DNA from: Hibiscus mutabilis
Taxonomy: Eukaryota; Streptophyta; Magnoliopsida; Malvales; Malvaceae
Assembly: GCA_019671005.1 (NCBI GenBank)
Contig: CM033718.1
Span: 1,674,001-1,738,000, forward strand
Reading direction: 5' to 3'
DNA: 64,000 nucleotides
In this document: piece after piece, positions 60,674 to 64,000 of the stretch
How positions within the stretch are numbered: the stretch's first letter is position 1
Layout of the letters: each line of letters begins with the position of its first letter
The notes under the pieces: generated by a model
The model's input: the letters and a program-made list of their open reading frames with translations, nothing else
Database searches by the model: none
What the model was told of the DNA's origin: nothing
Translations under genes and position numbers: made by a program

Positions 60674-62260
60674 ATGGCAAGCAGATTGTACCGAAATATA
60701 AAGCAAGAAGTCAAACCTGAGCCCTACTGCTATCCTCGACTCTCAACTATTGAGCGCTCTCTCTGCTATAGTGACAGCAGCCACGGATCCCACTTTTCTG
60801 TTAAGAATTCCCATGAACATTATTGCACTTTGGAGTCATCTTCTCAAATTGGCAGTTATACCGCCTACGACGCTTCATCAATTTCCGGTTTCTCACCAAA
60901 TGGAAGCCCAACGTCGAAGCAAGATTCTCGGTCGTATCGATCTGACTTGCATCACTCTCCTGATAATACCAATGGTTCTCCTATTAGTGGTTCCTGCATA
61001 ACTGATGATGTAAGTGACTTGAGGGATAAGCTGAGAGAGCTGGAGACTGTGATGTTGGGGCCTGATTCTGATGTTATTGACAGCACAACCTCACAAGAGA
61101 TGGCCATCTGGAGACTTGTAATGGATGCAATCTCCAAAGGGGACTTGAAGCAAGTCCTTGTCTCTTGTGCAAAAGCAATATCGGATAATGATCTCTTGAT
61201 GGCACAGTGGTTAATGGATGAAGTACGTCGAATGGTGTCTGTTTCCGGTGAGCCAATTCAGAGGTTGGGAGCATACATGTTGGAAGGGCTTGTGGCACGA
61301 CTAGCCTCCTCTGGGAGCTCAATCTATAAGGCTTTGCGATGCAAAGAACCGGAGAGTGCTGATCTACTATCTTACATGCACATTCTTTACGAGGTTTGCC
61401 CCTACTTAAAGTTTGGCTACATGTCTGCAAATGGAGCCATTGCAGAGGCCATGAAGGATGAAGAGAGAGTTCATATTATCGATTTCCAAATAGCTCAGGG
61501 GAGTCAGTGGATCACTCTCATCCAAGCATTTGCGGCTAGGCCTGGTGGACCACCCCACATCCGCATAACTGGTATCAATGATTCCACATCTGCATATGCA
61601 CGCGGAGGAGGCCTAAACATTGTAGGAAATAGGCTGTCCAAGCTTGCAGAGTATTTTAATGTGCCATTTGAATTCCATGCAGCTGCCATGTCTGGTTGTG
61701 AGGTTCAGCGGGAACACCTTCAAGTTCGACCAGGAGAGGCTCTAGCCGTAAATTTTGCTTTCATGCTTCACCACATGCCCGATGAGAGTGTCAGCACTGA
61801 GAATCAACGTGACCGTCTCTTGAGGCTGGTTAAGAGCCTGTCTCCAAAGGTTGTAACACTTGTTGAGCAGGAATCAAACACAAATACTGCTCCATTCTTC
61901 CCGAGGTTCCTGGAGACGTTGAACTATTACACAGCAATGTTCGAATCAATTGATGCAACTCTCCCCCGTGAACATAAAGAGCGGATCAATGTTGAGCAGC
62001 AATGCCTGGCGAGGGATGTTGTTAACATCATAGCTTGTGAGGGGCCCGAGAGAGTGGAACGGCATGAACTCTTGGGAAAGTGGAGGTCAAGGTTCAGGAT
62101 GGCAGGGTTCACCCCTTATCCTTTAAGCTCATTAGTTAATGCCACCATAAAAACACTTCTTGAGAACTATTCTGATAGATACAGGCTTCAAGAGAGAGAT
62201 GGTGCTCTGTACCTTGGTTGGATGAATAGGAATTTGGTTGCTTCCTGTGCATGGAAGTAA
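60674..62260 (+). CDS. GRAS-domain transcription regulator, PAT1 subfamily
   Basis: An intact 528-residue protein without introns. Residues 1-140 are a Ser-rich, variable N-terminus containing the subfamily motifs FCTLESS-like YCTLESS, GSPISGSCITDDVSDL and LRELETVMLGPDS. The GRAS domain fills about 157-528: LHRI (LVSCAKAISDNDLLMAQWLM), VHIID at 266-270 followed by FQIAQGSQWITLIQAFA, LHRII, PFYRE (PFFPRFLETLNYYTAMFESI) and the SAW end (WMNRNLVASCAWK). Sequence is closest to PAT1/SCL21, which act in phytochrome A light signalling; related PAT1-group members respond to defence and stress. It is expected in nucleus and cytoplasm. The ATG used may not be the ancestral one: see the in-frame stop at 60662. 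Confidence 0.95.
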   Translation: MASRLYRNIKQEVKPEPYCYPRLSTIERSLCYSDSSHGSHFSVKNSHEHYCTLESSSQIGSYTAYDASSISGFSPNGSPTSKQDSRSYRSDLHHSPDNTNGSPISGSCITDDVSDLRDKLRELETVMLGPDSDVIDSTTSQEMAIWRLVMDAISKGDLKQVLVSCAKAISDNDLLMAQWLMDEVRRMVSVSGEPIQRLGAYMLEGLVARLASSGSSIYKALRCKEPESADLLSYMHILYEVCPYLKFGYMSANGAIAEAMKDEERVHIIDFQIAQGSQWITLIQAFAARPGGPPHIRITGINDSTSAYARGGGLNIVGNRLSKLAEYFNVPFEFHAAAMSGCEVQREHLQVRPGEALAVNFAFMLHHMPDESVSTENQRDRLLRLVKSLSPKVVTLVEQESNTNTAPFFPRFLETLNYYTAMFESIDATLPREHKERINVEQQCLARDVVNIIACEGPERVERHELLGKWRSRFRMAGFTPYPLSSLVNATIKTLLENYSDRYRLQERDGALYLGWMNRNLVASCAWK

Positions 62261-63290
62261 TTTACATTTCTGTCTTTATTACAGTCTTTAATATTGTCCT
62301 CACAATTGAGAACAGGGGACTTCAATGAGTGTTAGTTTTAGGAGCCTGGGACACTTTGGTACAAAGTCCTAGAGCTTATAAGTGGGCTTCTTATCCCATG
62401 TACTTCCTTACAAAATCAGAGACTTATGCTATCTATTTATATTACTTCTAATATATTGGAGGTAATTATATTTGAACATATTTAAATCTATGATTATTAG
62501 GAAGTGCTATTCAAAAGTACATTTCAATTGTATTTTTCAAAAGTAATGTCAAACTGGTCTTTAGAAATTATTTTATTTAGATTAAAAATTTAACTTTATT
62601 TTTTTGTTTCTTTTTCAATTTTTATGACTTTACTCTAATTAATCTAGATCGATCCACGCTGTATATCTGATTTTGGTAGGTAAGTCTCCTAGCGAGAATT
62701 TTTACATACACAAAGACTCAAACTCAGGTCCTGCTTAAGTGATACCAATCGACCATGCGACATTATTCCGTAGTTTATCCCATGATTTTGAAAAAGCCCT
62801 CCATAACCGATCTCTTAATGGAGGGAGGGTAAAGTTCAATGTCCTTGTCTCACCATAGGATTCAATTTTGGTAATCAATGAATAGCCCATTTTCAGAATA
62901 AAGGCCTTACTGTGAACATATGCATGACGAATGCCAAGCCTGCCACATTTCATTTGATAAGGGCAACTTTGTATAAGGATGACAATTTAATTCGAATTTG
63001 ACGAATTTTAATTCAACCCGATTTAGTAGAGATAGATTTAAAAAAAAATTTAAGTTAGGATTGGGTCGGATAAAAAAAATGAATCCAAAAAGGGAAAATT
63101 GAAAATTATAAAAAAATTTGAAGTGCCTTCAATCTAAAAACAATATATTTGAAACAAACTAATTATAAAAAAAAGAGAGAAATTACCCAAAAACATGCCA
63201 CGTGGAATATTCTTAGATCGTAGATGGATAAGAAGAAAAAAATTGAATCCAAATAGGGGGAAAAAAGAGAGCAGAAACCGAAACCCATCC
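62261..63290. other. Intergenic between GRAS gene and mobile-domain gene
   Basis: The first 200 bases are likely 3' UTR of the GRAS gene. Beyond that only AT-rich DNA is visible, including a purine-rich stretch at about 63160-63280. No gene or complete mobile element was recognised. Confidence 0.5.
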
Positions 63291-63795
63291 CATTTTTTGA
63301 GGTCACACACAGACACAGTACAACGACTCGTTTTGAGGGTTTTCATTCAACTGAAAATTGATCGTTGCGTTGAGGGCGGTGCGTCGTTTTGGTCAAAAAT
63401 CAATCAGGTTAGCGAAAACCACAATTCCCTCTCTCTCTCCGTCGTCGTTTCGTTTCTGATTTCTAATCCCATTCTTATTTAATTTTCCAACATTTAATAC
63501 GACGAAAGCTTCAGAATCCCCCCAACAAGGATTTTCTCCTTAGATTCTTTCTTTCGTCCCGATGGAAACTTAGGGTTTGGAAATAAGAAATTACATGGGT
63601 TTATTTGTAAGCCATGAAAGCTTGTTTTTTCTTCTTCTTTTAATTGCAATTAAGTCCTCAAAATGTAAAATTTATGCATGTTAACGGTAATGGATGATGC
63701 TTCTATGATGTTTACTTCATGGAACTCAGCTTGCAAGTTTTGGCCTTCATTTCAGAATTGTTAATTTGGGGTTTAAATTTTGGAATATATAATCA

Positions 63796-63903
63796 ATGGA
63801 AGAGATTGGGATAGACCCATGTGCAGCAAATCCTGGACCCATTGATCCTTCAGTACTGTACGATCAAGAAAAGCATGTATCTTCAGCTGTTTGGGATGGC
63901 CAG
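63796..63903 (+). CDS. Plant mobile domain protein (PP7-long/MAIL type), first exon only
   Basis: The ATG at 63796 opens MEEIGIDPCAANPGPIDPSV, then LYDQEKHVSSAVWDGQ, ending at CAG with a GT donor at 63904. NPGPIDPSVLY...HVSSAVWDGQ is the characteristic start of plant mobile domain proteins annotated as PP7 long form or MAIL/MAIN. In Arabidopsis, MAIN, MAIL1 and PP7L act in transposon silencing and genome or chloroplast maintenance. The rest lies outside the window, so I cannot tell whether a phosphatase domain follows. The leader at 63290-63795 holds CT-rich stretches and a possible 5' UTR intron. Confidence 0.75.
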
Positions 63904-64000
63904 GTTCATTTCTCATTACGCCAGTGTTCCCCCCATACCTCTATTTATTTGCAAATATGGAGTGATTATTTGTATTTCTTGTATGAACAAAATTTGTAGA

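Noticed and set aside
60441..60701. An 86-codon frame overlapping the start of the GRAS gene
   Set aside because: It is in another frame, has no ATG at its listed start and matches no protein; it is leader sequence.
63195..63482. A basic 95-codon frame before the mobile-domain gene
   Set aside because: No homology and a composition like leader or promoter DNA; better treated as the 5' region of the gene at 63796.

Overview
This window is nuclear DNA from a flowering plant, almost certainly a eudicot. It is AT-rich, has spliced genes with GT/AG introns, and is filled with nested Copia, LTR and Mutator-like elements. Protein similarity and the mixture of elements suggest Malvaceae, possibly cotton, but that is an inference. 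Only three cellular genes are convincing, all on the + strand. (1) An AHK2-type cytokinin receptor histidine kinase has 13 coding exons (14035-22806); by my exon map the frame is closed and the protein is 1242 residues. (2) An intronless PAT1-subfamily GRAS regulator lies at 60674-62260. (3) The first coding exon of a plant-mobile-domain (MAIL/PP7-long type) gene starts at 63796 and runs off the right edge.

Layout: 1-700 is unclassified repeat-like DNA. 719-9810 is a decayed minus-strand Copia element whose gag is split by a non-autonomous LTR element (4627-9364); that element carries about 24 short hairpin repeats. 9811-13600 is intergenic with small inverted-repeat elements. AHK2 follows, and its second intron is swollen by three telomere-motif MITEs and an (AT)n tract. 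22807-31170 is intergenic plus a decayed Copia element that starts at 26647. 31171-48487 is a 17.3 kb Mutator-like element with about 250 bp terminal inverted repeats. It carries a plant-mobile-domain pseudogene (+) and a broken MULE transposase (-), and it was later hit by a 3.9 kb solo LTR (TSD AATAT) and by a 6 kb Athila-like non-autonomous element (TSD GTTGT, tRNA-Asp primer site). 50087-55678 is a complete but dead minus-strand Copia element (TSD GTTTT). 55684-59466 is intergenic and ends in two inverted-repeat elements next to the GRAS gene.

Most notable: AHK2 exons 1-2 look like a decayed duplicate of exons 3-4. The LTR element's hairpin repeats show compensatory arm changes. A dispersed MITE family has a telomere-like interior. 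The GRAS gene seems to have lost its usual first ATG to an in-frame stop. The MULE joins a plant mobile domain to a transposase. No RNA genes or CRISPR arrays were seen.
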